Positions 20,754-30,080 of a stretch of DNA of 40,197 nt are shown here, piece after piece. Under the pieces are notes generated by a model. It searched no databases. It had not been told where the DNA came from and worked only from the letters and a program-made list of their open reading frames with translations. The stretch is from Nonomuraea antri (GTDB lineage: Bacteria > Actinomycetota > Actinomycetes > Streptosporangiales > Streptosporangiaceae): contig NZ_JABCPZ010000087.1 in the NCBI RefSeq assembly GCF_013283785.1, forward strand, positions 1 to 40,197. Direction: 5' to 3'. Within the stretch, counting starts at the first letter, position 1, and each line of letters begins with the position of its first letter. A program made the position numbers and the translations under genes.

Positions 20754-21530
20754 ATGACGGATGCTGTTCGCACCCACGGGCTCTTCAAGCAGTACGGTCC
20801 CCAGATCGCCGTCGCGGGAGTCGACCTCGTCGTCCCGGCGGGCAGCTTCGCCGGTCTGGTCGGACCCAACGGCGCGGGCAAGACGACCACGCTCAGCATG
20901 ATCACCGGGCTGCTCCGGCCCGACGGCGGCCAGGCGCAGATCGACGGATTCGACGTCTGGCGAGACCCCGTGCAGGTCAAGGCGCGCATCGGGGTGCTGC
21001 CCGAAGGGCTGCGGCTGTTCGAGCGGCTGTCCGGGCGCGAACTGCTCCTCTACAACGGCCGCCTGCGCGGCATCCCCAAGGCCGACGTCGAACAGCGGGC
21101 CGGCGAGCTGCTGGCCGTCATGGACCTGACCGAGGCGGCCGACAAACTGGTCGTCGACTACTCCACCGGCATGCGCAAGAAGATCGGCCTGGCCGCGGCG
21201 CTGCTGCACAACCCGTCCGTGCTCTTCCTGGACGAGCCGTTCGAAGGCGTCGACCCGGTCAGCGCCAACACCCTCACCGACGTCCTGCGCCGCTTCACCG
21301 CCTCGGGCTCCACCGTGATCTTCTCCAGCCACGTCATGGACCTGGTCGAGCGGCTGTGCGACTGGGTCTCGGTGATGAACGGCGGCCACATCGTCGCCCA
21401 GGGCCCGCTGGCCCAGGTGCGCGGCGAGCGCAGCCTCAACCAGGCCTTCCTCGACCTGGTCGGCGGCCCCCGCGCGGGCGGCGACGCCGGCCTGACCTGG
21501 CTCGGCGCGGGCACCAAGGAAACCCCGTGA
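20754..21530 (+). CDS. ABC transporter ATP-binding protein
   Basis: 258-aa ABC ATPase of the ABC-2 exporter group. Walker A GPNGAGKTT at 37-45, signature STGMRKK at 137-143 (a variant of LSGGQ with STGM, common in ABC-2 systems), Walker B VLFLDEP with D160 and E161, and a switch His in SSHVMD. It is coupled to the permease gene by a GTGA overlap. Substrate unknown. Confidence 0.93.
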   Translation: MTDAVRTHGLFKQYGPQIAVAGVDLVVPAGSFAGLVGPNGAGKTTTLSMITGLLRPDGGQAQIDGFDVWRDPVQVKARIGVLPEGLRLFERLSGRELLLYNGRLRGIPKADVEQRAGELLAVMDLTEAADKLVVDYSTGMRKKIGLAAALLHNPSVLFLDEPFEGVDPVSANTLTDVLRRFTASGSTVIFSSHVMDLVERLCDWVSVMNGGHIVAQGPLAQVRGERSLNQAFLDLVGGPRAGGDAGLTWLGAGTKETP

Positions 21531-23092
21531 GCACGGCGCTGCTGTTCGCGCGGCTCAAGCTGCGGCTGCTGGCCGGGAACCTGCGCGGCGACGTCCAGCG
21601 CAAGATCGGCTTCATCTTCACCCTGGTCCTGGCCTTCTGCCTGAGCATGCTCGGGTTCTTCCTGATGAGCCTGCTGCGCCTGGCCCCCGACGACGTCGCC
21701 GCCCAGCTGGTGATCGTCTCGTTCTCGTTCTTCCTGATCAGCTGGATGATCGTGCCGCTGCTGGCGTTCGGGCTCGACGACACGCTCGACCCGGCCAGGC
21801 TGTCGCTGTTCCCGCTGCGCACCCGCGAGCTGGCGGTCGGCATGTTCGCCGCCTCGGCGACCGGCGTGTGGCCGCTGGCGATGCTGATCGTCACCGCCGG
21901 CGCCCTGGTCGGCCTGCCCAGGAGCGTGGGCGGGGTGCTGCTCGGGGTGCCCGCCGTCCTGCTGGTGTTCGCGTTGTGCCTGGTCACGTCCAGGCTCATC
22001 ACCACCGCGCTGTCGAGCGCGCTGCGCAGCAGGCGCGGGCGCGACGTGCTCGCCGTGGCGGCGCTCGGCGTGGTGCTGCTGGCGCAGCTGCCGAACCTGG
22101 TGATGAACCAGGGCCTCGGCGACCCGGCCGCGATGCTGGCGCGCCTGGCCGGCGTGCTCAGGTGGACGCCGCCGGGCATGGCCGCGCACGCGATCACCGA
22201 CGGAGGTCTGGCCGGGGTGGCCGAGCTGGTCGTCGTGGCGCTGTCCGTGCTGGTGATCGGCTGGCTGTGGATCAAGGCGCTCAACCGGGCCCTGGTCACG
22301 CCGGACGTCTCCACCCAGGCCGCGTCCGTGCGCAGGGAGAGCGGGCTGATCGACCGGTTCCTGCGCGACGGCCCGCTGGCGGCGGTGGTGACCAAGGAGC
22401 TGAAGTACATCAGGCGCGAGCCCAGGTTCAGGGTCGGCTGGTTCTCCTCGATCGTGGTGACCGTGGTGCTGGCCTTCTCCTTCACCGGCAACTCGCAGGG
22501 CGAGCCCGGCGCGTGGATGCCGGTGGTGCTCACCTCCGCCGCCGCGCTGATGATCGCGCTGCAGTCGGGCAACGCGTTCGGCATCGACGGGCGCTCGTTG
22601 TGGATGAACGCCATGGTGTTCGGCGACGAGCGCGGCCTGCGTACCGACCTGGCCGGGCGGCACCTGGCCAACGCGCTGATCGCGGCCCCGCTGCTGGTCG
22701 TGGTCGCGGTGGTGGCCGGGATCCTGGCGGGCACGCCTGAGGCGATACTGCCCGCCGTGCTGGCCGGGCTGGGCGCGCTCGGCATCGGGCTCGGCGTCGG
22801 GTCGGTGACCAGCGTGACCGTGCCGTACACGGTGCCCGAGCGGATGAACGCCTTCAGCGGCGCGGCGCCCGGGCAGGGCGGGCAGGCGTTCGCCTCGGCC
22901 TTCTGCGCGCTGATCGGCATCGCGCTGTTGTCGCTGCCGTTCGTGATCCCGATCGCGATCGGCCACCTGTGGGTGTCCGCGCTGGCCCCCTTCTACGGTC
23001 TCGGCGCCGAGGTGCTCGGCCGGCGCCTGGCCGCCAGGATCGGCTTCCCGCGGATGCCCGAGCTGGTCACGGCGGTGTCAAAGCCCACTTGA
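21527..23092 (+). CDS. ABC-2-type transporter permease
   Basis: 521-aa polytopic membrane protein with around ten or more hydrophobic segments, starting at a GTG that overlaps the ATPase stop (VSTALLFARLKLRLLAGN). It fits a two-component ABC-2 exporter with the gene before it. No substrate-specific motif is recognised. It is separated from ppc by a 68-nt regulatory region. Confidence 0.88.
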   Translation: MSTALLFARLKLRLLAGNLRGDVQRKIGFIFTLVLAFCLSMLGFFLMSLLRLAPDDVAAQLVIVSFSFFLISWMIVPLLAFGLDDTLDPARLSLFPLRTRELAVGMFAASATGVWPLAMLIVTAGALVGLPRSVGGVLLGVPAVLLVFALCLVTSRLITTALSSALRSRRGRDVLAVAALGVVLLAQLPNLVMNQGLGDPAAMLARLAGVLRWTPPGMAAHAITDGGLAGVAELVVVALSVLVIGWLWIKALNRALVTPDVSTQAASVRRESGLIDRFLRDGPLAAVVTKELKYIRREPRFRVGWFSSIVVTVVLAFSFTGNSQGEPGAWMPVVLTSAAALMIALQSGNAFGIDGRSLWMNAMVFGDERGLRTDLAGRHLANALIAAPLLVVVAVVAGILAGTPEAILPAVLAGLGALGIGLGVGSVTSVTVPYTVPERMNAFSGAAPGQGGQAFASAFCALIGIALLSLPFVIPIAIGHLWVSALAPFYGLGAEVLGRRLAARIGFPRMPELVTAVSKPT

Positions 23093-23094
23093 CC

Positions 23095-23125
23095 AGTGGT
23101 CTAGTCCAATTGGTGAGACCGGTCT
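23095..23125. promoter_or_regulatory. DasR-like GntR operator cluster upstream of ppc
   Basis: AGTGGTCTAGTCCAAT (23095-23110) matches the DasR-responsive element A-S-TGGTCTAGACCA-S-T at about 14 of 16 positions. It is followed by the 8-bp palindrome CCAATTGG (23106-23113) and the perfect 10-bp palindrome AGACCGGTCT (23116-23125). A possible -10 GATACC lies at 23146-23151, which puts AGACCGGTCT over the -35 zone. DasR is a GntR/HutC-family sensor of glucosamine phosphates in streptomycetes. Another GntR protein is possible. Confidence 0.55.
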
Positions 23126-23160
23126 ACGGTCGTTCTCGGCGACTCGATACCCTTCGAAAC

Positions 23161-25779
23161 ATGATTGACCAGGGCGTCGAGCGTCGCAGCGCGGCCGTAA
23201 CCGACATGCCGGCAGAGCTTCGTTATGATGTGCGTCTGCTGGGTGAACTGCTCGGACAGGTGATCGCCGAGCAGGGTGGCGAAGACCTGCTCGCCGATGT
23301 GGAACGGCTGCGTAAAGCCGTCATCGCCGCCCGCAGGAAGGAGATCTCGGCCGACGAGATCACCTCCATGGTCGCGGGCTGGGAGATCGAGCGGGCCGTC
23401 CAGATCGCCCGCGCGTTCACCTGCTACTTCCACCTGGCCAACCTGGCCGAGGAGCACTACCGCATCCGCATCCTGCGCGAGCGCGACACCGAGGGCCAGG
23501 TGCAGCGAGAGTCGCTGGCGCAGGCCGTCCGCGAGCTGGGCCACGAGCGCGCCGGCGAGCTGCTGCAGGGCCTGGAGCTGCACCCGGTGCTGACCGCGCA
23601 CCCGACCGAGGCGCGCAGGCGCGCGGTCGTCACCGCGATCCAGCGCGTCAGCGGCCAGCTCACCGAGTACAACGCGCCCGGGCGCGGCGCCTCCGAGCGC
23701 GCCGAGCACCGGCGCAGGCTGCTGGAGGAGATCGACCTGCTGTGGCGCACCGCCCAGCTCCGCTCCACCAAGCTCGACCCGCTCGACGAGGTGCGCACCG
23801 CGATGGCCGCCTTCGACGAGACGCTGTTCCGCGTGGTGCCGCAGGTCTACCGCTCGCTCGACGCCGCGCTCGCCGCCGGCACCGGCACCAGGCCGCCGCT
23901 GGCCAGGCCGTTCATCAGGTACGGCAGCTGGATCGGCGGCGACCGCGACGGCAACCCGAACGTCACCGCCAAGGTCACCCGCGACACGATCCAGATCCAG
24001 GCCGAGCACGTGCTCACCGCGCTGGAGACGGCCTGCACCCGCATCGCCCGCACGCTCACCGCGACCGCCCAGCTCGCCCCGGCCTCGGCCGCGCTGACGT
24101 CGGCGCTGGCCGCGGCCGTCGACGGGCACCCCGACCTGGTCTCCGAGCTGGCCACCCGGTCGCCGCAGGAGCCGCACCGGCAGTGGCTGCTGTACGTGGC
24201 CGCGCGCATCGCCGCCACCCACCGGCGCAACCTGGACCTGGCCTACCGCTCGCCCGCCGAACTGCTCGCCGACCTGCGGCTGGCCCAGGAGTCGCTGGCC
24301 GCAGGCGCGCCACGGCAGGCGTACGGCGAGTTGCAGCACCTCATCTGGCAGGTGGAGACGTTCGGCTTCCACCTGGCCGAGCTGGAGGTGCGCCAGCACT
24401 CGCAGGTGCACGCGGCGGCGCTGGCGGAGATCAGGGCCGGCGGCGCGCTGTCGGAGCGCACCGAGGAGGTGCTGGCCACGATCCGGGTGATCGCCTGGAT
24501 CCAGGAGCGGTTCGGCGTCACGGCCTGCTCCCGCTACGTCGTGTCCTTCACCCGCACCGCCGACGACATCGCGGCCGTCTACGAGCTGGCCGGGCACGCG
24601 CTCGGCGACCGCGCGCCGGTGCTCGACGTGGTGCCGCTGTTCGAATCCGGCCAGGACCTGGCCAACTCGCCCGGCGTGCTCGCCGGCATGCTGGAGCTCC
24701 CGCAGGTCCAGCGCCGCCTGGCCGACACCGGCCGGCGCATGGAGGTCATGCTCGGCTACTCCGACTCCGCCAAGGAGCTCGGCCCGGCCGCGGCCACCCT
24801 GCGCCTGTACGAGGCGCAGGAGGAGCTGACCGCCTGGGCCGCGGCGCACGACGTGAAGCTGCGCCTGTTCCACGGCCGCGGCGGCGCGCTCGGCCGCGGC
24901 GGCGGCCCGGCCAATCGCGCGGTGCTCGCCCAGGCCCCCGGCTCGGTCGCCTGCCGATTCAAGGTCACCGAGCAGGGCGAGGTCATCTTCGCCCGCTACG
25001 GCCACCTGGCGATCGCCCGCCGCCACATGGAGCAGGTCACCAACGCGGTGCTGCTGGCCTCCTCGCCCGCGGTCGGCGCGCGCAGCGCCACCGCCGCCGA
25101 GCGCTTCCGCCCGGTCGCCGAGCGCGTGGCCACCGCCTCGGAGCAGGCCTATCGCGCGCTCACCGAGGCGCCCGGCTTCCCCGAGTGGTTCGCGCTGGTC
25201 AGCCCGCTGGAGGAGATCGGCTCGCTGCGCCTGGGCTCGCGCCCGGCCCGCCGCGGCCTCGGCGCCCCGCGCTCACTGGACGACCTGCGCGCCATCCCCT
25301 GGGTGTTCGCCTGGGCCCAGACCCGGGTCAACCTGCCCGGCTGGTACGGCCTGGGCGCCGGCCTGGCCTCCGTGCCGCTGGACGAGCTGCGGGCGGCGTA
25401 CAAGGAGTGGCCGCTGTTCAACGCGATGCTCGACAACGCCGAGATGTCGCTGGCCAAGACCGACCGGTCGATCGCCAAGCGCTACCTGGCGCTCGGGGGC
25501 AGAGACGACTTCGCCCAGCAGGTGCTCGACGAGTACGACCGCACCCGGAGCCTTGTCCTGGAGGTCACCGGGCACACCCGGCTGCTGGAGAACCGCCGGG
25601 TGCTCTCGCGTGCCGTGCAGTTGCGCGACCCGTACGTGGACGCCCTGTCGCACCTGCAGTTGCGCGCCCTGCGCGCGCTGCGCACCGGCAACCCGTCGGA
25701 GCAGGAGCGCGAACGGCTGTCCACGCTCCTGCTCCTGTCGGTCAACGGTGTGGCCGCCGGCCTGCAGAACACCGGCTGA
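23161..25779 (+). CDS. ppc: phosphoenolpyruvate carboxylase
   Basis: 872-aa anaplerotic enzyme: PEP + bicarbonate to oxaloacetate. Signatures are VLTAHPTEARRRAV with catalytic H147, SWIGGDRDGNPNVT, GYSDSAKELG, and FHGRGGALGRGGGP with H571 and the mobile-loop glycines. It ends QNTG, the conserved C-terminal NTG that reaches the active site. The ATG at 23161 has no obvious Shine-Dalgarno sequence but sits about 10 nt after a GATACC -10-like element, so a leaderless transcript is possible. Met16 is an alternative start. Transcription is probably governed by the operator cluster at 23095-23125. Confidence 0.97.
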   Translation: MIDQGVERRSAAVTDMPAELRYDVRLLGELLGQVIAEQGGEDLLADVERLRKAVIAARRKEISADEITSMVAGWEIERAVQIARAFTCYFHLANLAEEHYRIRILRERDTEGQVQRESLAQAVRELGHERAGELLQGLELHPVLTAHPTEARRRAVVTAIQRVSGQLTEYNAPGRGASERAEHRRRLLEEIDLLWRTAQLRSTKLDPLDEVRTAMAAFDETLFRVVPQVYRSLDAALAAGTGTRPPLARPFIRYGSWIGGDRDGNPNVTAKVTRDTIQIQAEHVLTALETACTRIARTLTATAQLAPASAALTSALAAAVDGHPDLVSELATRSPQEPHRQWLLYVAARIAATHRRNLDLAYRSPAELLADLRLAQESLAAGAPRQAYGELQHLIWQVETFGFHLAELEVRQHSQVHAAALAEIRAGGALSERTEEVLATIRVIAWIQERFGVTACSRYVVSFTRTADDIAAVYELAGHALGDRAPVLDVVPLFESGQDLANSPGVLAGMLELPQVQRRLADTGRRMEVMLGYSDSAKELGPAAATLRLYEAQEELTAWAAAHDVKLRLFHGRGGALGRGGGPANRAVLAQAPGSVACRFKVTEQGEVIFARYGHLAIARRHMEQVTNAVLLASSPAVGARSATAAERFRPVAERVATASEQAYRALTEAPGFPEWFALVSPLEEIGSLRLGSRPARRGLGAPRSLDDLRAIPWVFAWAQTRVNLPGWYGLGAGLASVPLDELRAAYKEWPLFNAMLDNAEMSLAKTDRSIAKRYLALGGRDDFAQQVLDEYDRTRSLVLEVTGHTRLLENRRVLSRAVQLRDPYVDALSHLQLRALRALRTGNPSEQERERLSTLLLLSVNGVAAGLQNTG

Positions 25780-25788
25780 CCGGGCGGT

Positions 25789-26880
25789 TCAGCGCAGGCC
25801 GTCGAAGAAGGCCCGCACGTCCGAGGTGAGGATGCCGGTGGCCGAGTGCGCGGTGTAGTGACCACGCGCCGGCGCCGGCAGGGTCTTCCAGGAGACGATG
25901 TTGCGGTGGTCGCGCTCGGCGAAGCGGCGGATCGAGGCGAAGTCGCCTTCGGCCATCGCCAGCGCGGTCGGCGCGGTCGTCGGCTCCTTGGGCTGTTCGA
26001 GCTCCGCGGCCCGGGCGTTCTCCCAGTACAGGCGCAGCGCCGAGCCCGCGGTTCCGGTGAACCAGTGGATCGAGGCGTTGGTCAGCACGAAGTCGTCGTC
26101 CAGGTCCTCGTCGAAGAGCTGGGCGAGCCAGCCGACCAGGCCCGAGGGGGAGTCGGCGAGCGCGTGGGCGAGCGTCTGCGGCTGCTGCGAGTGCAGCACG
26201 TTGAACGCGCCCTTCTCCTTCCAGAACCAGTCGAGGATGGCCAGCCCGGCCTGCTCCTCCTCGCTGAGGTCGGCGAACTCGGCCGGGTCGCCCGAGGGGA
26301 AGGAGAAGATCTGGGTGACGTGCACGCCCACGACGTGCTCGGGGGCGATCCTGCCGAGCTCCGGCGAGATCATCGAGCCGCCGTCGTTGCCCACCGCGCC
26401 GTAGCGCTCGTAGCCCAGCCTGGCCATCAGCTCGGCCCAGGCCCGGGCGATGCGCTGGTTGTTCCAGCCCACCTCGGTGGTCGGGCCGGAGAAGCCGAAG
26501 CCCGGCAGCGACGGGATGACCAGGTGGAAGTGGCGCGAGAGCGGCTCGACGGCGTTGAGGTACTCGGCGATCGAGCCGGGCCAGCCGTGGGTGAGGATCA
26601 GCGGCAGCGCGTCCGGGTTCTCGGAGCGTACGTGGATGAAGTGGATGTTCTGCCCGTCGATCTCGGTGGTGAACTGCGGGTGGGCGTTGAACCTGGCCTC
26701 CTGCGCCCGCCAGTCGAAGCCGTCGCGCCAGCGCTCGACCAGGCGCTTGACCCGCGACACCGCGACGCCCTGCTCGGCGCCGGGGATCTCGTCGGTGAAG
26801 CGGGTCCTGGCCAGCCGGTCGCGCAGGTCGTCGAGGTCGGCCTGGGGGACGGCGATGCGGAAGGGGCGGATCTCGGTCAT
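25789..26880 (-). CDS. epoxide hydrolase, alpha/beta-hydrolase fold with EHN domain
   Basis: 363-aa enzyme that hydrolyses epoxides to diols. The N-terminal EHN segment begins RPFRIAVPQADLDDLRDRLARTRF. The oxyanion-hole motif H98-G-W-P is followed by the nucleophile D166 in VGNDGGS and by the general-base His near the C-terminus in RGHYTAHS (H341). The alpha/beta hydrolase charge relay is therefore complete. AAAGG lies about 7 nt before the ATG. The gene lies convergent to ppc, 9 nt away. An inverted repeat over its -10 element suggests a repressor. Confidence 0.92.
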   Translation of the reverse strand: MTEIRPFRIAVPQADLDDLRDRLARTRFTDEIPGAEQGVAVSRVKRLVERWRDGFDWRAQEARFNAHPQFTTEIDGQNIHFIHVRSENPDALPLILTHGWPGSIAEYLNAVEPLSRHFHLVIPSLPGFGFSGPTTEVGWNNQRIARAWAELMARLGYERYGAVGNDGGSMISPELGRIAPEHVVGVHVTQIFSFPSGDPAEFADLSEEEQAGLAILDWFWKEKGAFNVLHSQQPQTLAHALADSPSGLVGWLAQLFDEDLDDDFVLTNASIHWFTGTAGSALRLYWENARAAELEQPKEPTTAPTALAMAEGDFASIRRFAERDHRNIVSWKTLPAPARGHYTAHSATGILTSDVRAFFDGLR

Positions 26881-26908
26881 GGCTGGACCTTTCGAACGGG
26901 AACGGCTT

Positions 26909-26937
26909 GTTCTGTTCCAACTATAGCAGAACGGAAC
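26909..26937. promoter_or_regulatory. inverted repeat over the epoxide hydrolase promoter
   Basis: GTTCTGTTC (26909-26917) and GAACGGAAC (26929-26937) match at 8 of 9 positions around 11 nt. On the minus strand TATAGT in the spacer is a strong -10 candidate, so a bound repressor would block RNA polymerase. GGAACGCTTCATTCC just beyond adds a further GGAA/TTCC pair. TetR-type sites look like this; no TetR gene is in the window. Confidence 0.5.
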
Positions 26938-26953
26938 GCTTCATTCCACAACT

Positions 26954-27793
26954 TCAGACCAGGATCCGCTCCTGACCCGCGTACACGTTGCACCGTTCGC
27001 CGCGCAGGAAGCCGACCAGCGTCATCCCGAAGTCCCTGGCCAGCCGCACGGCCAGGGACGACGGCGCAGACACCGCGCACACCGCCGGGATGCCGGCCGC
27101 CAGCGCCTTCTGCATGATCTCGTAGCTGGTCCTGCCGCTGACCATGAGCACGTGGTCGGTCAGCGGCAGCCGGTCGGTCAGCGCCGCCCAGCCGGCCAGC
27201 TTGTCGACGGCGTTGTGCCTGCCCACGTCTTCACGCACCGCCACCGGCGACCCGGTGGCGGTGAACAGCCCGGCCGCGTGCAGCCCGCCGGTCTTGCCGA
27301 ACACGCCCTGCGCCGCGCGCAACGCGTCGGGCAGGCCGTACAGGACCTCGGGGGTCAGCCGCAGCCGGCCGGGCGGGAGCGGCGCGCAGCGCTCGCGCAG
27401 CGCGTCGAGGCTGGCCGAACCGCACACGCCGCACGCGCTGGAGGTGAGGAAGTGCCGGTCGAGCGCGGGCAGGTCGGGCAGCGGGCCGTGCAGGCGCACG
27501 GTGACCGTGTTGTAGCGGGCCTCGGGCGGCAGGTCCTCGTCGGTGCAGTACGCGATGGCCGCGATGTCCGAAGGACCGGCCAGCCCCTCACCGTGCAGGA
27601 ACCCGGCCGCCAGCTCGAAGTCGTGCCCCGGCGTGCGCATGGTGATCGCCACGGTCTTGCGCGCGCCGTCGGCCGCGGTGAGCCGGATCTCCAGCGGCTC
27701 CTCGCCGGCCAGGTCGTCGCGGCGCTCCCTGGCGGTCGTGCCGTTCAGCTCCAGGATCCTGGCCCGCGCGGTCGGGCCCTGGCGGGTGGTCAC
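26954..27793 (-). CDS. fdhD: formate dehydrogenase accessory sulfurtransferase FdhD
   Basis: 279-aa protein that passes sulfur to the bis-MGD molybdenum cofactor of formate dehydrogenase. The catalytic pair C121-G-V-C124-G is in SSACGVCGSAS, and the VREDVGRHNAVDKL signature follows. The GTG start at 27793 overlaps the stop of the molybdoenzyme gene (GTGA), so enzyme and maturase are co-translated. Confidence 0.95.
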   Translation of the reverse strand: MTTRQGPTARARILELNGTTARERRDDLAGEEPLEIRLTAADGARKTVAITMRTPGHDFELAAGFLHGEGLAGPSDIAAIAYCTDEDLPPEARYNTVTVRLHGPLPDLPALDRHFLTSSACGVCGSASLDALRERCAPLPPGRLRLTPEVLYGLPDALRAAQGVFGKTGGLHAAGLFTATGSPVAVREDVGRHNAVDKLAGWAALTDRLPLTDHVLMVSGRTSYEIMQKALAAGIPAVCAVSAPSSLAVRLARDFGMTLVGFLRGERCNVYAGQERILV

Positions 27794-29997
27794 AGCGCCC
27801 GCACGGTGACGAGGGCGTTGTAGTCGGGGATCTTGGCGTCGGGGGAGCGGCGCGCCTCGTCCAGCAGGACGTTGCCCTCCGGCCAGTGCACCTGCAGGTT
27901 GCCGGGCATCACCGGAGCACGCAGCACCTTGCCCCGGTAGGTGCGCTCGCCCGAGCGGAGCTCGATCGGCGCGCCGTCGGCCAGCCCCAGCCTGTCGGCG
28001 TCGTACTCGCTCATCAGCACCGCCTCGCGTGTCGCGCCGTTGAAGCCGTCCAGCCGCTCGTGGACCATGCTGTTGAACTGCTTGCCGCGCCGCGTGGCCA
28101 CCATGAACGACCCGTCGGGGCGCTCCAGCGCGGGCAGCGCGACCGCCGAGAACCTGGCCAGCCCGTCCGGCGTGCCGAAGCGGCCGTCGGCGAACAGGTG
28201 CCGGCCGCCGTACTGGACGTTGTCACCGAACGCGCGCAGCTCCGCGATGCCCCGGTAGAACGGCACCGCCTCCTCGATCTCCGCCCTGATCTGCGGCGTG
28301 CCGGTGAAGCGCAGCCGGTCGGCGAGTTCGGGACGCGCCCGGGCGGCCAGCTCGGTGAAGATCTTCCACTCCGGCCACGCCTCGCCCACGCGCGGCCCCT
28401 CGACCTCGGGCGAGAAGATGATCCGCCGCTCGGTGGAGGTCTCGGTCACGCCGCCGACCATCTCGTAGCGGGTCTGCGCGGGCAGCAGCAGCACGTCACC
28501 CTCGCTCGGCACCAGCATCTGCGACGACAACACGATGTCGACGTGCACCCGCAGCCTCAGCCTGGACAGCGCCTCGCGGCAGTAGCCGGGATCGGGCAGC
28601 ACCTCCAGGAAGTTGCCGCCGGAGGAGATCAGCGCGTCGAGCTCGCCCGCGTGCGCGGCGTCGATCATCTCGGTCGCGGTCAGCCCGGGCTCGGCAGGCA
28701 CCTCGAAGCCCCACCGCTCGGTGAACGCCGCGGCGTGCCGCGCCGTGATCGGCAGGCCGCCGGGCAGCCCGGTCGCGTACGCCCCCATCTCGGCCCCGCC
28801 CTGCACGCCGCTGTGCCCGCGGATGGGCATCAGCCCGCACTTGTCGCGCCCGACGAAGCCGCGCGCCAGCGCCAGGTTCACGATGGCCCGCACGTTGTCC
28901 TCGCCGTAGGCGTGCTGGGTGATGCCCATGGACCACACCAGCACCGCCGACTTCGCCTCGCCGAGCAGCTCGGCCAGCCGGAACATGTCCGCGCGCGACG
29001 CGCCCGACAGCGCCTCCAGCTCCTCCCACGACTGCTCGCGCACCGCCTGGCAGGCCCGCTCGAAGTCCGCGGTACGCGCGTCGACGAACGCCTTGTCCAC
29101 CCAGCCGTTGTCGATCAGGTGCTTGAGCACGCCGTTCAGGAAGCCGATGTCGCCGCCCACGTTCACGCCGAAGAACTCGTCAGTGATCTTCGTGCCGAAC
29201 AGCGCGGACTCGGCGTTCGACGGCACCCAGTACTTGTCCATGCCGGGCTCGCGGTAGGCGTTCACCATCGCGATGCGGGTGCCCGCCTTCTTGGCGTGGT
29301 AGAGGTACTTCATCGCGACCGGCTGGTTGTTCGACGGGTTCGACCCGATGAAGACGATCAGGTCGGAGCCGATCCAGTCGGTGTAGGAGCAGGTCGTCGC
29401 GGCCGCGCCGATGGTCTGCTTGAGCGCCACCGTCGAGGGCGAGTGGCAGATGCGCGCGGCGTTGTCCACGTTGTTCGAGCCGAGCGCGCGGACCGCCTTC
29501 TGCGCCGCGTAGTAGTTCTCGTTCGGCACGCCGCGGCTGGTCAGGTAGACGCCGAAGCGCGCGTCGCGCACCGCTTCGGCGGCGAGGCGCAGCGCCTCGT
29601 CCCAGCTCACGCGGGTGAAGCCGGGCTCGCCCGCGCGGCGCAGCATCGGGTACGGCAGCCGCCCCAGGTCACGCAGCTCGGCGCTCTTCCGGCCGGCCAG
29701 GCCCGACACGTCGCGCAGCAGCGACACGTCGAGCGCGGGCATGGTGTTCAGCGGCAGCAGCCTGAGCCTGATGTTGCACAGGTGGATCTCGTCCATCGTC
29801 CAGTCGCGCATGCCCTGCGTGCCGAGCGCGCACCCGTCGCAGGTGCCCTGGTTGAGAATCCGCCAGGCGTAACGCCTGTTGCCCTTGACCGACCGGAACG
29901 CCTTCACCAGTTCCAGATAGTTGTTCGGCTTGCGCAGCCCCAGCCCGAACGGCCGCAGCGAGGCCCAGTTGCGTGGGTCCAGTCGACGTCTCCTCAT
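27790..29997 (-). CDS. FdhF/YdeP-family molybdopterin oxidoreductase (formate dehydrogenase-like)
   Basis: 735-aa bis-MGD enzyme. The N-terminal Fe-S region has C53-D-G-C56 and C74 (LCNIRL). The Mo-ligand region is NNVDNAARIC184-H185-SPST, a Cys counterpart of the selenocysteine-His site of formate dehydrogenases. Further matches are VGRDKCGLMPIRGHSGVQGGAEMGAY and a C-terminal molybdopterin-binding domain (KQFNSMVHERLDGFNGATREAVLMSEYDA). The usual ferredoxin-like and membrane partner genes are absent, and the electron acceptor is unknown. Formate oxidation is supported by fdhD next door but not proven for this YdeP branch. The start ATG lies directly behind a G-run and is moderately certain. 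Confidence 0.9.
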   Translation of the reverse strand: MRRRRLDPRNWASLRPFGLGLRKPNNYLELVKAFRSVKGNRRYAWRILNQGTCDGCALGTQGMRDWTMDEIHLCNIRLRLLPLNTMPALDVSLLRDVSGLAGRKSAELRDLGRLPYPMLRRAGEPGFTRVSWDEALRLAAEAVRDARFGVYLTSRGVPNENYYAAQKAVRALGSNNVDNAARICHSPSTVALKQTIGAAATTCSYTDWIGSDLIVFIGSNPSNNQPVAMKYLYHAKKAGTRIAMVNAYREPGMDKYWVPSNAESALFGTKITDEFFGVNVGGDIGFLNGVLKHLIDNGWVDKAFVDARTADFERACQAVREQSWEELEALSGASRADMFRLAELLGEAKSAVLVWSMGITQHAYGEDNVRAIVNLALARGFVGRDKCGLMPIRGHSGVQGGAEMGAYATGLPGGLPITARHAAAFTERWGFEVPAEPGLTATEMIDAAHAGELDALISSGGNFLEVLPDPGYCREALSRLRLRVHVDIVLSSQMLVPSEGDVLLLPAQTRYEMVGGVTETSTERRIIFSPEVEGPRVGEAWPEWKIFTELAARARPELADRLRFTGTPQIRAEIEEAVPFYRGIAELRAFGDNVQYGGRHLFADGRFGTPDGLARFSAVALPALERPDGSFMVATRRGKQFNSMVHERLDGFNGATREAVLMSEYDADRLGLADGAPIELRSGERTYRGKVLRAPVMPGNLQVHWPEGNVLLDEARRSPDAKIPDYNALVTVRAL

Positions 29998-30080
29998 CCC
30001 CCCATCTTCCCTGGCCAGGGTTCGGCAAGACAGTCAAGGCCGGGCGATGGCCGCCATCGGGATTCCGCCAAGATGGACGC

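Noticed and set aside
20718..21389. Upstream in-frame extension of accB into the ABC ATPase gene
   Set aside because: The extension is antisense to the ATPase and lacks homology. The ATG at 20717 gives a normal PccB length.
25775..25793. Imperfect hairpin across the ppc stop, toward the epoxide hydrolase stop, as a bidirectional terminator
   Set aside because: The stem is only about seven pairs with a bulge and there is no T-run on either side.
23742..25829. Long plus-strand frame overlapping ppc
   Set aside because: Arg/Ala/Gly-rich +1 shadow of PEP carboxylase, whose motifs are complete in the other frame.
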